A stretch of 64,000 bases of DNA from an uncultured Lachnospiraceae bacterium (GCA_949502235.1 CATBDC010000013.1:1-64000), one strand, 5' to 3'; positions 32,303 through 45,334 are shown, counted from the first letter of the stretch. The notes: generated from the sequence alone by a model not told the origin. Numbers and translations are program-made.

Positions 32303-32473
32303 GTTACTGTTCACTCCGCTTGTTACTGTTCACTCCGCTTGTTACTGTTCACTCCGTTCACAGTAACCTTCGCAAATCCATTTAAAATTCGCTCCGCGAA
32401 TGGGATTTGCTCACACCTGAATCATTTTCTTACGGACTTTGCAGTAAATGCAAAGTCCTGTGTGAACAGTAAC
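32303..32473. mobile_element. 133-bp MITE copy 3 with two extra tandem 19-bp ends
   Basis: A full 133-bp type A copy spans 32341-32473. Just before it the 19-mer GTTACTGTTCACTCCGCTT is repeated twice (32303-32321 and 32322-32340), so the left end is present three times in tandem. No clear target duplication is seen. The array suggests slippage or repeated partial events at the element's terminus. Confidence 0.85.
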
Positions 32474-32510
32474 CACTGCGCAGACCAGTAAGAAAATAAT
32501 CCTTCCACCC

Positions 32511-32870
32511 TCAATAATACAGACGTTTCCTCACATTTCTATGCTCGTGCCGTCTTTTTAGCAGCTCCTGATAGGCCATAACCTCAATCAAATCGCCAAG
32601 CCATTCTCCCGGGTCTTCCTCCGCCTCCTTCGCCTGATCGTAGATTCTCCTGCACATCAGCCTAAGTCCCAGCCGGTCAGGATACTCATCATACATCATA
32701 CTTCCGTCATATTCCAGCCGGTCACATTCCTCCTCTATGAACGGCAGAAGACGCTTGGCTGTGTCCGGGTATACACTCTTCATATACTCATAGTCTCTCC
32801 GGTCCGTGCGGCCATCATCATACATAAGCGGCATCGGATATTTCATATAATAAGGCAGCCTGTTATCCAT
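32511..32870 (-). CDS. Conserved hypothetical protein, 119 aa
   Basis: A small soluble protein starting MDNRLPYYMKYPMPLMYDDG and continuing with acidic, Tyr-rich helices (MKSVYPDTAKRLLPFIEEECD, GLRLMCRRIYDQA) and a basic HRNVRKRLYY tail. I recognise no named family, although its composition resembles short proteins common in Lachnospiraceae. GGGAGTG lies eight bases before the ATG at 32870; the track's 32999 start runs back into the preceding membrane-protein gene. No promoter is evident, so it may be read with the YczE-type gene 34 bases upstream. Confidence 0.65.
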   Translation of the reverse strand: MDNRLPYYMKYPMPLMYDDGRTDRRDYEYMKSVYPDTAKRLLPFIEEECDRLEYDGSMMYDEYPDRLGLRLMCRRIYDQAKEAEEDPGEWLGDLIEVMAYQELLKRRHEHRNVRKRLYY

Positions 32871-32904
32871 ACAAAAACACTCCCAAAAACAAATATATGC
32901 TACA

Positions 32905-33576
32905 TTATATGCCCGATTTCCCGCAGCGTGAAAGATCCATAACAGGCTTTGCCACATGCACCTTAAAAAACTGAATAAGCGGCCCGTTAAATAATGCATT
33001 ACAAATAGTCCCGATGCCGATAATCAGCCAGAGATTCCCGCCGGACAGCAGGCAGAATATGACGCCCACAATAACCACTGTAACATCGCTTAACACCCTT
33101 GCATACTGGAACGGAATCCTTCCCTTCGTTACCTTTTCGATAATAACCGCCACACTGTCATAGGGTGCGATTCCCATTTCAGCTGTCATATAAAGGGACA
33201 CTCCAAGCCCCGCAAACATACATCCGATAAAAAGAGCCCCAAGCCTTAGCGGCAGCGTCATTTCCACCTTGAGAACCTCCTGGAACAGCCAGCAGATAAA
33301 GTCCGCCATATAGCCCACGCCCACCATATTTACAATCGTTCCGGCTCCGATACACTGGCGGACCGTGAAGAATACCACCACAAGAATAGCCCCATTCATA
33401 ATAAGCTGCCAGGTTCCAAAGGTCATATGAAGGAAACCGCTGATTCCCAGATTCATACATGTAAACGCATCGACCCCAAAGGCACTAAGCCTGTATGCGC
33501 CTACGCAGATACCGATAAACAGAATCCCTGTAAGCATCATAATACAACGTACTAAAAGTGAGTTTTCATTTTTCAT
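32905..33576 (-). CDS. YczE/YyaS/YitT-type membrane protein
   Basis: A 223-residue integral membrane protein with about five or six helices. Features: GILFIGICVGAYRLSAFGVDAFTCMNLGISGFL, GVGYMADFICWLFQE and MTAEMGIAPYDSVAVII, the repeated G-x-x-P/A-x-D pattern of the YczE/YitT group. Function is unknown; some relatives are linked to transport. The ATG overlaps the stop of the alpha-galactosidase gene by four bases, so it is co-translated with that enzyme. Confidence 0.8.
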   Translation of the reverse strand: MKNENSLLVRCIMMLTGILFIGICVGAYRLSAFGVDAFTCMNLGISGFLHMTFGTWQLIMNGAILVVVFFTVRQCIGAGTIVNMVGVGYMADFICWLFQEVLKVEMTLPLRLGALFIGCMFAGLGVSLYMTAEMGIAPYDSVAVIIEKVTKGRIPFQYARVLSDVTVVIVGVIFCLLSGGNLWLIIGIGTICNALFNGPLIQFFKVHVAKPVMDLSRCGKSGI

Positions 33577-35831
33577 AATCCAATTTCTCCTTGTCCGGCA
33601 TCATTCTTACGTACTGCCTTAAGTACATATAACCTGGAATCAAAGTCGCCATATTCTCCCTTAATTTCCTCCACCTGGCCGCACATTCCGTCTGTGGTAA
33701 TCAGTCCGATATTCATAAGCTCGTCACCGAAATATGTGTTCTTCGAATTCTGCTCTTCATAGCAGAAGTCAGGATTCAAGCCATGAAGCCTCACCCTCGT
33801 ATAGGGCATGTTTGCATGGCTTAAGGTACGATACCAGCCCACAACCGCCTCGGTCCGCTCTTCATTCACCGTCATCCAGCATGTAATATTGCCGTCAAAG
33901 GGACTCTTAAGCCTGTAAAATGTACCGAACTGCAGAAGCTCTCTGTATTCCTTCATAAATGCAATCTGTTTCTTAACCGTCTCCTGTTCCTCCTCTGTCA
34001 GCTTATTAAGATCCAGCTCATAGCCAAAGGTTCCGAAATATGCTACATTTGCCCTTGTATTAAGAGGGGTGATGCGGAATACCTGGTGATTCGGCACGGC
34101 AGATACATGGCTTCCGATACTGCTGACGGGATAACAAAATGAGGTTCCGTACTGTATTTTCAAACGCTCTACCGCGTCAGAGTCATCACTTGCCCACCCC
34201 TGGGGCGCATAGTAAAGGATTCCCGGGTCAAAGCGGCCGCCCCCGCTTGCACAGGACTCAAAAAGGATATGCGGAAAATTCGTATTCAGGCGCTCATACA
34301 GGTCATACACCCCCAGAATATAACGGTGAAATACCTCCCCCTGCCGCTCTGGCGGGAGCGCAGCCGAATAACACTCCGTAATGCTGCGGTTCATATCCCA
34401 TTTGATATAGGAAATCTTTGCCCCGCTTAATATTTCCGCCATCATCCCATAGATGCAGTCAACGACCTCTTTTCTGGAAAAGTCAAGCACATACTGGTTT
34501 CTCCCGTGGGATACGCTTCTGCCGGGCGTGGAAAGTATCCAGTCCGGATGAGCCCGGTAAAGCTGCGAATCCTTATTTACCATCTCCGGCTCAAACCAGA
34601 GGCCAAACTTCATGCCCAGCTCCTCGATGCGCTCTGAAAGTCCGGCAATCCCCCTGGGCAGACGCTTCGGATTTGCCACCCAATCGCCGAGGCCCGCATG
34701 GTCATTGCTTCTCTCACCAAACCAGCCGTCATCCAGTACAAACAGTTCCACGCCGCACTCCTTCGCCTTGCCGGCAATTTCCACAAGCCTGTCCTCAGTA
34801 AAATCAAAATATGTGGCCTCCCAGTTATTATTAAGAATCGGCCTTGCCTTATCCCGCCAGTATCCCCTCGCAAGCCTCTTTTGATAAAGACGGTGGAAGG
34901 TCTGGCTCATGCCGTTTAACCCTTGTTCCGAATAAACCATCACTGCCTCCGGAGTCTGAAAGCTCTCACCTTCCTCAAGCTTCCAGTCAAAGCCCATAGG
35001 ATTGATTCCCATCAGCACTCTTGTTGTATCGTGAGTATCCACCTCTGCCTGGGCAAGAAAATTACCGCTGTATATCAGGCTGAAGCCAATCACCTCCCCC
35101 TGAAACTCATCCGCCTCCGGACGTTTCAGTACAATAAACGGATTGTGCTCATGAGAAGAATTGCCTCTCCGGCTGTCCACCGCCTGTATCCCCTGCTCAA
35201 GCCTTCTCACCTTAAGATGCCGTTCTCTTGCCCATGCACCGGAAAACTGGAGCCATTCATAATCATAATCCGGCAGATCCATGCAAAGACTCATGGCCGT
35301 AGTCAGGTGAAGCTCCTCCTTCCCTTTATTCGTAATCCTTGCACTTCTTGCGAGGATGCAGCCCTGCGCAAAAATCGTATATAGCAGCTCCAGAACCGCC
35401 CCAGTAAGTGGATCCTCTAAGGTAAGGCAAAGTGTCTGAGCCTCCTTTTCATTTTCCGTGTAGGTAGCCGGAAGCCCGGCAAGGCCCGGTTTCCCATCCA
35501 TAATCTCGTGTGCCTTATATCTGAAGTCACAGATTCTGCTCCCATTTGGCTGAAGAATCTCTACCGCAGGCCGGCGGTAATCTGTCGTACCATATACTCC
35601 GTACTCCTGCTTCACATGCTCCAAAGAAAAGCTTGTATCATCCTCATACACATACGAGGTCATAGGCCGGAATATAGTTTCATACAAATACAAATAGTCT
35701 TCCTTATGATGAACCCTCTTTCCAAAATAAAGCTGTCCCATATGTCCATTAGGCAGAACTGTCATAATATAGCTGATTTCCTGGTTATACAGATGAAATG
35801 TTTTTGTGCTTTCATTAAATATAATACTCAT
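33573..35831 (-). CDS. GH36 alpha-galactosidase
   Basis: A 752-residue cytoplasmic enzyme that removes alpha-1,6-galactose from raffinose-family sugars or melibiose. Seen: an N-terminal beta-sandwich, then the TIM barrel with FVLDDGWFGERSNDHAGLGDW, the nucleophile Asp in YIKWDMNRSI, ILFESCASGGGRFDPGILYY and the acid/base Asp in QGWASDDSDA. No signal peptide, so the substrate must be imported. The ATG at 35831 has a CCGGAGG site. The AraC-type regulator gene lies upstream in the same direction, and a GGGGACAGG repeat lies between them. Confidence 0.94.
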   Translation of the reverse strand: MSIIFNESTKTFHLYNQEISYIMTVLPNGHMGQLYFGKRVHHKEDYLYLYETIFRPMTSYVYEDDTSFSLEHVKQEYGVYGTTDYRRPAVEILQPNGSRICDFRYKAHEIMDGKPGLAGLPATYTENEKEAQTLCLTLEDPLTGAVLELLYTIFAQGCILARSARITNKGKEELHLTTAMSLCMDLPDYDYEWLQFSGAWARERHLKVRRLEQGIQAVDSRRGNSSHEHNPFIVLKRPEADEFQGEVIGFSLIYSGNFLAQAEVDTHDTTRVLMGINPMGFDWKLEEGESFQTPEAVMVYSEQGLNGMSQTFHRLYQKRLARGYWRDKARPILNNNWEATYFDFTEDRLVEIAGKAKECGVELFVLDDGWFGERSNDHAGLGDWVANPKRLPRGIAGLSERIEELGMKFGLWFEPEMVNKDSQLYRAHPDWILSTPGRSVSHGRNQYVLDFSRKEVVDCIYGMMAEILSGAKISYIKWDMNRSITECYSAALPPERQGEVFHRYILGVYDLYERLNTNFPHILFESCASGGGRFDPGILYYAPQGWASDDSDAVERLKIQYGTSFCYPVSSIGSHVSAVPNHQVFRITPLNTRANVAYFGTFGYELDLNKLTEEEQETVKKQIAFMKEYRELLQFGTFYRLKSPFDGNITCWMTVNEERTEAVVGWYRTLSHANMPYTRVRLHGLNPDFCYEEQNSKNTYFGDELMNIGLITTDGMCGQVEEIKGEYGDFDSRLYVLKAVRKNDAGQGEIGL

Positions 35832-35928
35832 AAATACCTCCGGTGCTTATTTTTATGAGTTAATTGTATATGATAAATGCCAAAACGCCTATAGCCATTT
35901 GTAGGCCGAAAATGTCCAAATGTTGGTT

Positions 35929-35963
35929 GGGGACAGGCACTTTTTAAGAATACTCCGTCCCCA
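35929..35963. repeat. Short GGGGACAGG-family repeat upstream of the GH36 gene
   Basis: TTGGGGACAGGCACTTTTTA followed by CTCCGTCCCCAA: the outer TTGGGGAC/GTCCCCAA arms pair, the middle does not. It lies between the araC-type stop and the GH36 promoter region, so it may end the regulator transcript. Confidence 0.65.
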
Positions 35964-35976
35964 ACCCGCAAGTCAG

Positions 35977-36852
35977 CTACAGCTTTTCTAATGTATCCTT
36001 ATGGTTTTCCAAATATTCCTTCCTCTCACTGCGGCTTTTTTTCCGGTATTTCACCGGGGTAATTCCCTGTTTTGCCTTAAAAGCCTTCCCAAAGGAATAT
36101 GCGTTCTGATATCCGCAGGACAGGGCAATCTCTCCCAGAGTAAGCTCCGTAAGTGTCAGAAGCTCTGCTGCCCTTGTAAGCCGGTAATTTGTCAGATACC
36201 CCTGGGGAGAAACACCCAGGTATCTTCTGAACAGCTCATAGAGATACGTACGGTCAACACAGACATAGCTGGCAATATCCGTTACACGTATGGGGTTAAA
36301 ATAATTATTTCGGACATATTCTACCGCACGCTGGATATGTATATTCTCTCCATTCTGTTCTCTCGGAATACTGATATTAATATTTTGAGATAAAATAGAA
36401 AAAAATGCATATAAAAGACTCTGTCTCTCATACTGGCTGCTGATAGTTCCTGTCGTATTCTTAAGCATCTCCAGTACTATACGCTTAAGCTGCGGGGCAT
36501 AGCTGCTGCTGAAAATAAGCTGTCTGCTATTAAGGCCGACATCCCTTAAGTACTCTTTTACGTTGGTGCCGTTAAAGCCAACCCACAGATATTCCCACGG
36601 TTCCTCTGCATCAGCCTGATAAAAGGTAAGTATATTCGGCTCGATCAAAAATCCCTGCCCTGCTTCTAGTGAATATTGGCTTTGCGAGACGCAGTACCTG
36701 CCCTTTCCTTTTAAAATGTAATGAATGATGTAATCCGGACGAACCGCCGGGCCAAAGCTGTGCAGCGGCTCACATTTGCTGTAGCCGCAGAAGCATAAAT
36801 AAAGATCCGAAAATTTCCGATTTGTTAACTGCAGTACATATGCATCTTCCAT
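35977..36852 (-). CDS. AraC family transcriptional regulator
   Basis: A 291-residue regulator. The N-terminal cupin (about 1-160), with HSFGPAVRPDYIIHYILKGKGRYCV, senses a sugar. The C-terminal pair of helix-turn-helix motifs (about 175-280) shows IRVTDIASYVCVDRTYLYELFRRYLGVSPQGYLTNYRL and LGEIALSCGYQNAYSFGKAFKAKQGITPVKYRK. This is the MsmR/RafR type that activates alpha-galactoside genes. It lies directly upstream of the GH36 gene and probably controls it. The ATG follows GGGAGG. Confidence 0.92.
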   Translation of the reverse strand: MEDAYVLQLTNRKFSDLYLCFCGYSKCEPLHSFGPAVRPDYIIHYILKGKGRYCVSQSQYSLEAGQGFLIEPNILTFYQADAEEPWEYLWVGFNGTNVKEYLRDVGLNSRQLIFSSSYAPQLKRIVLEMLKNTTGTISSQYERQSLLYAFFSILSQNINISIPREQNGENIHIQRAVEYVRNNYFNPIRVTDIASYVCVDRTYLYELFRRYLGVSPQGYLTNYRLTRAAELLTLTELTLGEIALSCGYQNAYSFGKAFKAKQGITPVKYRKKSRSERKEYLENHKDTLEKL

Positions 36853-36991
36853 GAGGTTTTTCCTCCCTCATATAAATTATAGTTTTCTTCATTATACACC
36901 AATTTCTCTGACAAACCTGCAGTAAATGCAAAGAAGTCCCTTTAACCCAGATTTCCCGCACCGTCTGATAATAGATTTCTATTCAAAATTT

Positions 36992-37029
36992 CAAAACTGC
37001 TGCTTTCCAATTCCTGAAAAGCAGCAGTT
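36992..37029 (-). terminator. Terminator of the V-ATPase operon
   Basis: AAACTGCTGCTTT pairs with AAAGCAGCAGTTT with a ten-base loop, placed just after the stop of the last ATPase gene (37041) and followed on the minus strand by an A/T-rich tract. Confidence 0.8.
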
Positions 37030-37040
37030 TCCCATTTTAT

Positions 37041-37700
37041 TTATTCTCTTTCACTATAATGATGTGCCTCTTCAAGCATCATATCCTTTACCTTCATCAG
37101 ACGAATCTGTGAGCTTCTTTCATTCTCATCCAGCTTCATCGTGATATATTTAATCGTTTCCTGAGCTTCCGGAATCGTCACGTGCTCCAGCGCGTTAACA
37201 CGGCGTCTGGTCTTCTCGATCTCAGCCGCCATAAGCTGGCACGCTTTTTCTGTCTCCGCCAGTTTCAGCATATCCGGCAGAATATCTGCCAGAGATTTTA
37301 CCGCACCATCTAAGTCACTGGAGGTAAACGCAAAACCATAGGAATAAATATCATTTGCATCCGCAGTTCTTGTCTTAGTCTCAAAAACAGGGATATTAAC
37401 GCTCATAACATTCTTCTCTCCCACGGAAAGGCTTACTTCCTGCTTCGGCGCCATAAGTGCTGTATTCAGTGTCGCCTCGTCCATTCCGGCCTTAGCTATG
37501 ACAAAATTCTTATTTGCAGAGAGGATTCCGGCTTCTACCTTCTGGCGAAGTGCCATATTCTCCTTAACCAGCTCAAGGAACTGACGCATTAACTCGTCAC
37601 GCTTATCCTTCAGGAGCTTGTGGCCCCTTCTGGCAGTGACAAGCTTTCTCTTCGTCTTAGTCAGCTCCATACGGGTAGGAGTGATCTGCTTAGATGCCAT
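37041..37700 (-). CDS. ntpD: V-type ATP synthase subunit D
   Basis: A 219-residue central-stalk subunit forming a long antiparallel coiled coil that rotates inside the A3B3 head. It begins with the conserved ITPTRMELTKTKRKLVTARRGHKLLKDKRDELMRQF and ends with a second long helix (EKTRRRVNALEHVTIPEAQETIKYI). It is the last gene of the operon, 3 bases after subunit B. Confidence 0.95.
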   Translation of the reverse strand: MASKQITPTRMELTKTKRKLVTARRGHKLLKDKRDELMRQFLELVKENMALRQKVEAGILSANKNFVIAKAGMDEATLNTALMAPKQEVSLSVGEKNVMSVNIPVFETKTRTADANDIYSYGFAFTSSDLDGAVKSLADILPDMLKLAETEKACQLMAAEIEKTRRRVNALEHVTIPEAQETIKYITMKLDENERSSQIRLMKVKDMMLEEAHHYSERE

Positions 37701-37703
37701 GCT

Positions 37704-39077
37704 TTACTCCTTTCCGTAGTACTCGTCTAAGAATTTATCGTCAATACGCTTCAGCTCTGCTCTTGGGAGCATGGACAGAAGCTTCCAGCCGATTGCCAGT
37801 GTTTCTTCGATAGAGCGGTCATTGTTGTAGCCCTGGGATACATATTCTTTTTCAAATGCCTCTGCGAACTCTGCATACTTAAGATCTATCTCTGTAAGCG
37901 CAGCCTCGCCTAAGATGGTCATAAGCTCTTTTGCATCTTTACCGCGGGAGTAAGCTGCAAACAACTGGTTCATGGTATTGGAGTGGTCTGCTCTTGTCTT
38001 GCCCTCGCCGATACCTTTATCTTTCAGACGGGAAAGTGAAGGCAGTACATCGATTGGCGGCTGTAAGCCCTTACGGTATAACTCACGGCTTAAGATTACC
38101 TGTCCCTCTGTGATATACCCGGTAAGGTCAGGAATCGGGTGAGTCTTATCATCCTCCGGCATGGTCAGAATCGGAATCATGGTAATACTTCCGTTCTTTC
38201 CTCTCTGACGGCCCGCTCTCTCATACATGGTCGCAAGGTCTGTATACATATATCCCGGATAGCCGCGGCGGCCCGGAACTTCCTTTTTGGCTGCGGAAAT
38301 CTCACGGAGAGCGTCCGCATAGTTTGTAATATCTGTCAGGATAACAAGCACGTGCATATCCTTTTCAAATGCAAGATACTCTGCCGCGGTCAGCGCCATA
38401 CGCGGTGTGGAAATACGCTCAACCGCCGGGTTATTTGCCAGGTTGATAAACAATACGGTTCTGTCAATGGCTCCCGTCTCCTTAAAGGACTCAATGAAAT
38501 AGTTTGACTCCTCAAAGGTAATACCCATTGCGGCAAATACAACGGCAAAGTTCTCATCGGTTCCGCGAACCTTCGCCTGTCTTGCTATCTGAGCCGCAAG
38601 CTGTGAATGGGGCAGACCGGAGCAGGAGAAGATAGGAAGCTTCTGTCCGCGGACCAGTGTATTCAGGCCGTCAATGGCTGATACGCCGGTCTGGATAAAC
38701 TCCTCCGGGTATACACGGGCCGCCGGGTTCATAGGCAGACCGTTAATATCTCTTCTTTCCTCCGGCAGAATCTCAGGACCATCGTCAATGGGACGTCCAA
38801 GCCCGTCAAATACACGGCCCAGCATATCGCCGGAAACTCCAAGCTCCATGCTCTTTCCGAGGAAACGTACTTTACTGTTGCTTAAGTTAATACCGCTGGC
38901 ATTTTCGAAAAGCTGTACGACAACATCGCTTCCGTCTACCTCCAGTACCTTGCAGCGGCGTCTTTCGCCGCTGGCAAGCTCGATTTCACCAAGCTCGTCA
39001 TATGCGACTCCCTCTACGCCCTTTACCATCATAAGCGGTCCGGCAACTTCCTGTATGGTTCTATATTCCTTTGGCAT
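37704..39077 (-). CDS. ntpB: V-type ATP synthase subunit B
   Basis: A 457-residue non-catalytic nucleotide-binding subunit of the head. Seen: [86 protein letters not shown] (degenerate P-loop, as expected for B) and [44 protein letters not shown]. Length is normal. Two bases separate it from subunit A. Confidence 0.97.
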   Translation of the reverse strand: MPKEYRTIQEVAGPLMMVKGVEGVAYDELGEIELASGERRRCKVLEVDGSDVVVQLFENASGINLSNSKVRFLGKSMELGVSGDMLGRVFDGLGRPIDDGPEILPEERRDINGLPMNPAARVYPEEFIQTGVSAIDGLNTLVRGQKLPIFSCSGLPHSQLAAQIARQAKVRGTDENFAVVFAAMGITFEESNYFIESFKETGAIDRTVLFINLANNPAVERISTPRMALTAAEYLAFEKDMHVLVILTDITNYADALREISAAKKEVPGRRGYPGYMYTDLATMYERAGRQRGKNGSITMIPILTMPEDDKTHPIPDLTGYITEGQVILSRELYRKGLQPPIDVLPSLSRLKDKGIGEGKTRADHSNTMNQLFAAYSRGKDAKELMTILGEAALTEIDLKYAEFAEAFEKEYVSQGYNNDRSIEETLAIGWKLLSMLPRAELKRIDDKFLDEYYGKE

Positions 39078-39079
39078 AA

Positions 39080-40849
39080 TTAGAAGTCCTCCTTCCCAAA
39101 CGCACCTGCAATCTCTGCGTTTAATTCACTCTTAATCTTTTCATATTCTGTCTCAATATTTTCAGCTGTCGTATATTTATAACGTCCGATTCTCTCTCTT
39201 ACTTCCATTCCAAGAAGCGCTTTCATGGAAGCACCCTTAGACAATGCTTCGGAAGACTGCTCATAGAATGCGAGAACCAGCTTCATCATCAGGTACTGCT
39301 TCCTAAGCGGCGTATAAGTATCCACCTCATGGAAGGAGTTCTGATGCAGGAAGTCCTCACGGATAGAGCGGGCTGCTTCCATCTTCAGACGGTCAATGGG
39401 TGACAGCGCATCCATACCTACCATCTGAACGATTTCTTCCAACGCTGCTTCTTCTGTCAGAAGGCTCATCATCTTCTGGCGTCCCTCCATCCAGTCCTCG
39501 GAAACGGTTCCGTTAAACCAATCCTGCATATTGTCAAGATACAGAGAATAACTTGTCAGCCAGTTAATAGCCGGGAAATGCCTCTTATATGCAAGGGCAG
39601 AATCCAGTCCCCAGAATACCTTTACAATACGAAGTGTTGCCTGTGATACCGGTTCAGAGGTATCACCGCCCGGAGGAGACACAGCGCCGATAACAGACAG
39701 CGCGCCCTCTCTTCCCTCTTTTCCAAGAGAAATAACGCGCCCTGCTCTCTCGTAGAACTCTGCAAGTCTTGATCCAAGGTATGCAGGATAACCTTCCTCA
39801 CCAGGCATTTCCTCCAGACGTCCGGACATCTCACGCAGAGCCTCTGCCCAGCGGGATGTGGAATCTGCCATAAGCGCTACGGAATATCCCATATCACGGA
39901 AATACTCTGCAATTGTAATACCTGTATAAATAGAAGCCTCACGGGCTGCAAAAGGCATATCGGAGGTATTTGCAATCAGAACTGTTCTTTCCATAAGAGA
40001 ACGTCCGGTCTTCGGATCCTTAAGCTCCGGGAACTCGTTAAGAACGTCTGTCATCTCATTTCCGCGCTCTCCGCAGCCGATATATACTACAATATCAGCC
40101 TCTGCCCATTTTGCAAGCTGATGCTGGATAACTGTCTTGCCGCTTCCGAATGGTCCCGGAACTGCCGCAACACCGCCCTTTGCAATAGGGAAGAACATAT
40201 CTACAACTCTCTGGCCCGTAACAAGCGGTGCGTCAAGAGGAAGCTTCTTTACATACGGACGTCCTTTACGTACCGGCCATCTCTGCATCATGGTAAGCTC
40301 TCTAATGCCGTCCTTTGTCTCCACAACTGCCACGGTCTCTTCTACGGTAAACTCTCCTGCCTTAATCTCCTTCACTGTTCCTGACACGCCGTAAGGAACC
40401 ATAATCTTCTGCTCTACAACTGCAGTCTCCTGAACAGTACCAATGATATCGCCGGCCTCTACCTCTTCGCCTGCCTTCACTGCAGGAACAAATTCCCACT
40501 TCTTATCTCTTTTAAGGGAAGCAACCTCAACACCACGCTGCAGGTTATTTCCTGAAATCTTCATAATATCATCAAGAGGACGCTGGATTCCATCATAAAT
40601 GCTTGTGATAAGACCAGGCCCAAGCTCCACGGACATAGGAGCGCCTGTAGACTCTACCGGCTCGCCGGGGCCAAGTCCTGATGTCTCCTCATATACCTGA
40701 ATGGATGCCTCGTCTCCGTGCATCTCGATGATTTCTCCAATCAGACGCTGCTTACTTACACGTACAACGTCAGACATGTTCGCATCGCGCATGCCGGACG
40801 CGATAACCAGCGGTCCTGCTACTTTTTTTATCGTACCTGTACTACTCAT
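39080..40849 (-). CDS. ntpA: V-type ATP synthase catalytic subunit A
   Basis: A 589-residue catalytic subunit. Features: N-terminal barrel, the non-homologous region specific to A subunits ([23 protein letters not shown]), P-loop [12 protein letters not shown] (about residue 232), the catalytic-Glu segment [18 protein letters not shown] and [33 protein letters not shown]. It makes or splits ATP in the cytoplasmic head, coupled to ion flow through the K ring. Confidence 0.97.
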   Translation of the reverse strand: MSSTGTIKKVAGPLVIASGMRDANMSDVVRVSKQRLIGEIIEMHGDEASIQVYEETSGLGPGEPVESTGAPMSVELGPGLITSIYDGIQRPLDDIMKISGNNLQRGVEVASLKRDKKWEFVPAVKAGEEVEAGDIIGTVQETAVVEQKIMVPYGVSGTVKEIKAGEFTVEETVAVVETKDGIRELTMMQRWPVRKGRPYVKKLPLDAPLVTGQRVVDMFFPIAKGGVAAVPGPFGSGKTVIQHQLAKWAEADIVVYIGCGERGNEMTDVLNEFPELKDPKTGRSLMERTVLIANTSDMPFAAREASIYTGITIAEYFRDMGYSVALMADSTSRWAEALREMSGRLEEMPGEEGYPAYLGSRLAEFYERAGRVISLGKEGREGALSVIGAVSPPGGDTSEPVSQATLRIVKVFWGLDSALAYKRHFPAINWLTSYSLYLDNMQDWFNGTVSEDWMEGRQKMMSLLTEEAALEEIVQMVGMDALSPIDRLKMEAARSIREDFLHQNSFHEVDTYTPLRKQYLMMKLVLAFYEQSSEALSKGASMKALLGMEVRERIGRYKYTTAENIETEYEKIKSELNAEIAGAFGKEDF

Positions 40850-40876
40850 TTGGACGAATCACCTTACCTTTCCTTA

Positions 40877-41197
40877 TTATTCCTGCGAAAATAGAATATC
40901 CGAGCCTACCGCTACCTCTACCGATTTCTTAACTCCTGCAATACCTGCCCCGGTATTTCCTGCAATACCTGGAATCTGGATAATGGCCGGAGTAAGCTGC
41001 TCCTGATATCTCTCTATCTCATGTTTCAGCTCCAAAGCCCAGTTCTCCGTGATATAGATAATCCCATATTCTCCGGATGCAAGCCCTGCAAGCTTATCTG
41101 TAGCTTCTTCACGGGTACTTACCGGAAATATATCAAGACCCAGTGCAGCGAAGCCGTAAATACTGTCATAATCGCCTAGTACCGCAATCTTATACAT
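40877..41197 (-). CDS. ntpF: V-type ATP synthase subunit F
   Basis: A 106-residue stalk subunit that docks on D. Seen: KIAVLGDYDSIYGFAALGLDIFPV at the start (Rossmann-like alternation) and a conserved PAIIQIPGIAGNTG loop. Its start overlaps the end of subunit C by eight bases. Small gap to subunit A (27 bases). Confidence 0.93.
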   Translation of the reverse strand: MYKIAVLGDYDSIYGFAALGLDIFPVSTREEATDKLAGLASGEYGIIYITENWALELKHEIERYQEQLTPAIIQIPGIAGNTGAGIAGVKKSVEVAVGSDILFSQE

Positions 41198-42158
41198 ACA
41201 TCTCCCTTACCCTTTCCCGGATAGAATCCTCCGGCAGATCATTAAGCTTTCCGGAAAGAATGATTCGCACCGTTTTTATTTCATTCTGTCTTGCAATTAC
41301 ATAGGCTATTACAGGACCTATGGTAAATGCTTTATATTTCTGCGGACTGATAGTCTGAATAATGCGGTTGTCACACCAGCGTTCAAACGCGGACGGAGAC
41401 TCTGAAAGCGCCTCGGCGCCCTCTGCATATGCCGTTCCCATAAGATATTCCTTTATGGCGTCCATCCCGTTAAGCGCTGCCTTTGAAAGCTGGGACACAC
41501 TCACACTGTCACATTCTGCCATCGCCCTTGTCATAAATTCTAATGACTTCGCGGTTTTCTGCGAACGCACAGCAATCTTGATGTCTGCCACGGCTACAGT
41601 AGATTCGGCATAATCCCGGATAATCGCATCCTTTGCCACCCTTCCTGCCGCGTACACTGCATCAAGCGCCGCCCTGTCTATAATTACATCGCACAGCTGA
41701 CCGTCTCTCGTATGAAGCATTGCCTCATATGCCTCTTCTGCTGCATGCTGCATGTTCGGGGGAAGCTTTCCGAACTCCTTTTCTCTGACGATTTCAAGCA
41801 TCGTCTCACCGGGAATCGACACATCCTCATAGAAAATATGTCTGTCCTGTTCCCCTGCACATACATCCTTAATCGCTGCCTTCAGGTTATGGAAAAGCTT
41901 TGGATAGGACAGCACGTCAAATTTCTCCATATCTACGTGAAGATCCTTTACTACCTCCCAAATCTTTTCCTCCTCTCTGGTCAGTATGGCCTCCGCCTCT
42001 GCCGGGGTATCACTGTCCCCCCAGCCCTTTTCTGAAAGGAACTGCAGACACTGGTCATAGTCAGAGCATGCAATCAGCTGGTCAATAGCTGCATTTGAAA
42101 ATAATGCAACCTCCAGAGCACGTATGCGCGCAACCGCGTAGGTATATTGTTCACTCAT
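41190..42158 (-). CDS. ntpC: V-type ATP synthase subunit C
   Basis: A 322-residue, almost wholly helical subunit linking the central rotor to the membrane ring. Seen: YTYAVARIRALEVALFSNAAIDQLIAC at the start and the C-terminal FTIGPVIAYVIARQNEIKTVRIILSGKLN typical of NtpC. The start at 42158 has AGGAGGAG seven bases upstream; the track's longer start is rejected. Confidence 0.94.
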   Translation of the reverse strand: MSEQYTYAVARIRALEVALFSNAAIDQLIACSDYDQCLQFLSEKGWGDSDTPAEAEAILTREEEKIWEVVKDLHVDMEKFDVLSYPKLFHNLKAAIKDVCAGEQDRHIFYEDVSIPGETMLEIVREKEFGKLPPNMQHAAEEAYEAMLHTRDGQLCDVIIDRAALDAVYAAGRVAKDAIIRDYAESTVAVADIKIAVRSQKTAKSLEFMTRAMAECDSVSVSQLSKAALNGMDAIKEYLMGTAYAEGAEALSESPSAFERWCDNRIIQTISPQKYKAFTIGPVIAYVIARQNEIKTVRIILSGKLNDLPEDSIRERVREMYV

Positions 42159-42194
42159 GTTACTCCTCCTGCTTACGTTTCCTTGCTGCTGCAC

Positions 42195-42788
42195 TTACAC
42201 AAATAATAATTCTCTAACCTTGTCGGATAGTTTTTCTCTCTTCTCATCGAACATAGCCCGAAGTGTACAGTTCTCTTCAATACCGCCATAAGCAAGAACA
42301 AATCCATTCTCAATGTTTCTTCCTGTCTCTGAAACCGCAAGGCTTCCGCCTCTGCTTTCGGCCGCCTTTTTAACCTCTGCCTCAAATCCAGCCGGCATTC
42401 TCTTAAGGTCTGCGAATGAGAAATAGATCTCTCCCTTCTGGGGCAGCGCATATTTTTCAAGCAGACGAAGCAGCATATCAAAATATTTATCTGCCTCCAT
42501 GTCTGTGAGTGACATGTAAGCCTTATCCAGAATCTCGCTGATAAGCTCCTGCTTCGCAGAAAGAATCCTTGTTCTCTTCTGGAGATCAATCGAGGATAAA
42601 ACTCTCTCTTTGTAATTCGCCACCTCTGTCTCAGATTTGCGGGAAATGCTCTCTGCTGTTCTGGCCGCTTCTTCATTTGCTTCACTGATCATCTCTTCTG
42701 CCTTCGCAGATGCTTCCGCAGTTTTAGCTTCCGCAGCTGCCTTTGCTTCTTCGAGAATCTGTCTCGTCATTTTATCTATTCCAGCCAT
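42195..42788 (-). CDS. ntpE: V-type ATP synthase subunit E
   Basis: A 197-residue peripheral-stalk subunit. The first ~90 residues are an Ala/Glu/Lys-rich coiled coil (EEAKAAAEAKTAEASAKAEEMISEANEEAA); the rest is the globular head-binding domain ending in DEKREKLSDKVRELLF. It pairs with the small H/G subunit to form the stator. Confidence 0.92.
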   Translation of the reverse strand: MAGIDKMTRQILEEAKAAAEAKTAEASAKAEEMISEANEEAARTAESISRKSETEVANYKERVLSSIDLQKRTRILSAKQELISEILDKAYMSLTDMEADKYFDMLLRLLEKYALPQKGEIYFSFADLKRMPAGFEAEVKKAAESRGGSLAVSETGRNIENGFVLAYGGIEENCTLRAMFDEKREKLSDKVRELLFV

Positions 42789-42830
42789 TGCTTACGCACT
42801 CCTTTTCCTAATCTTTTTACTCCTGTCATC

Positions 42831-45334
<2,504 letters not shown>

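Noticed and set aside
32303-32340. Short tandem repeats as a possible CRISPR array
   Set aside because: The 19-mers are directly adjacent without spacers and equal the end of the 133-bp MITE.
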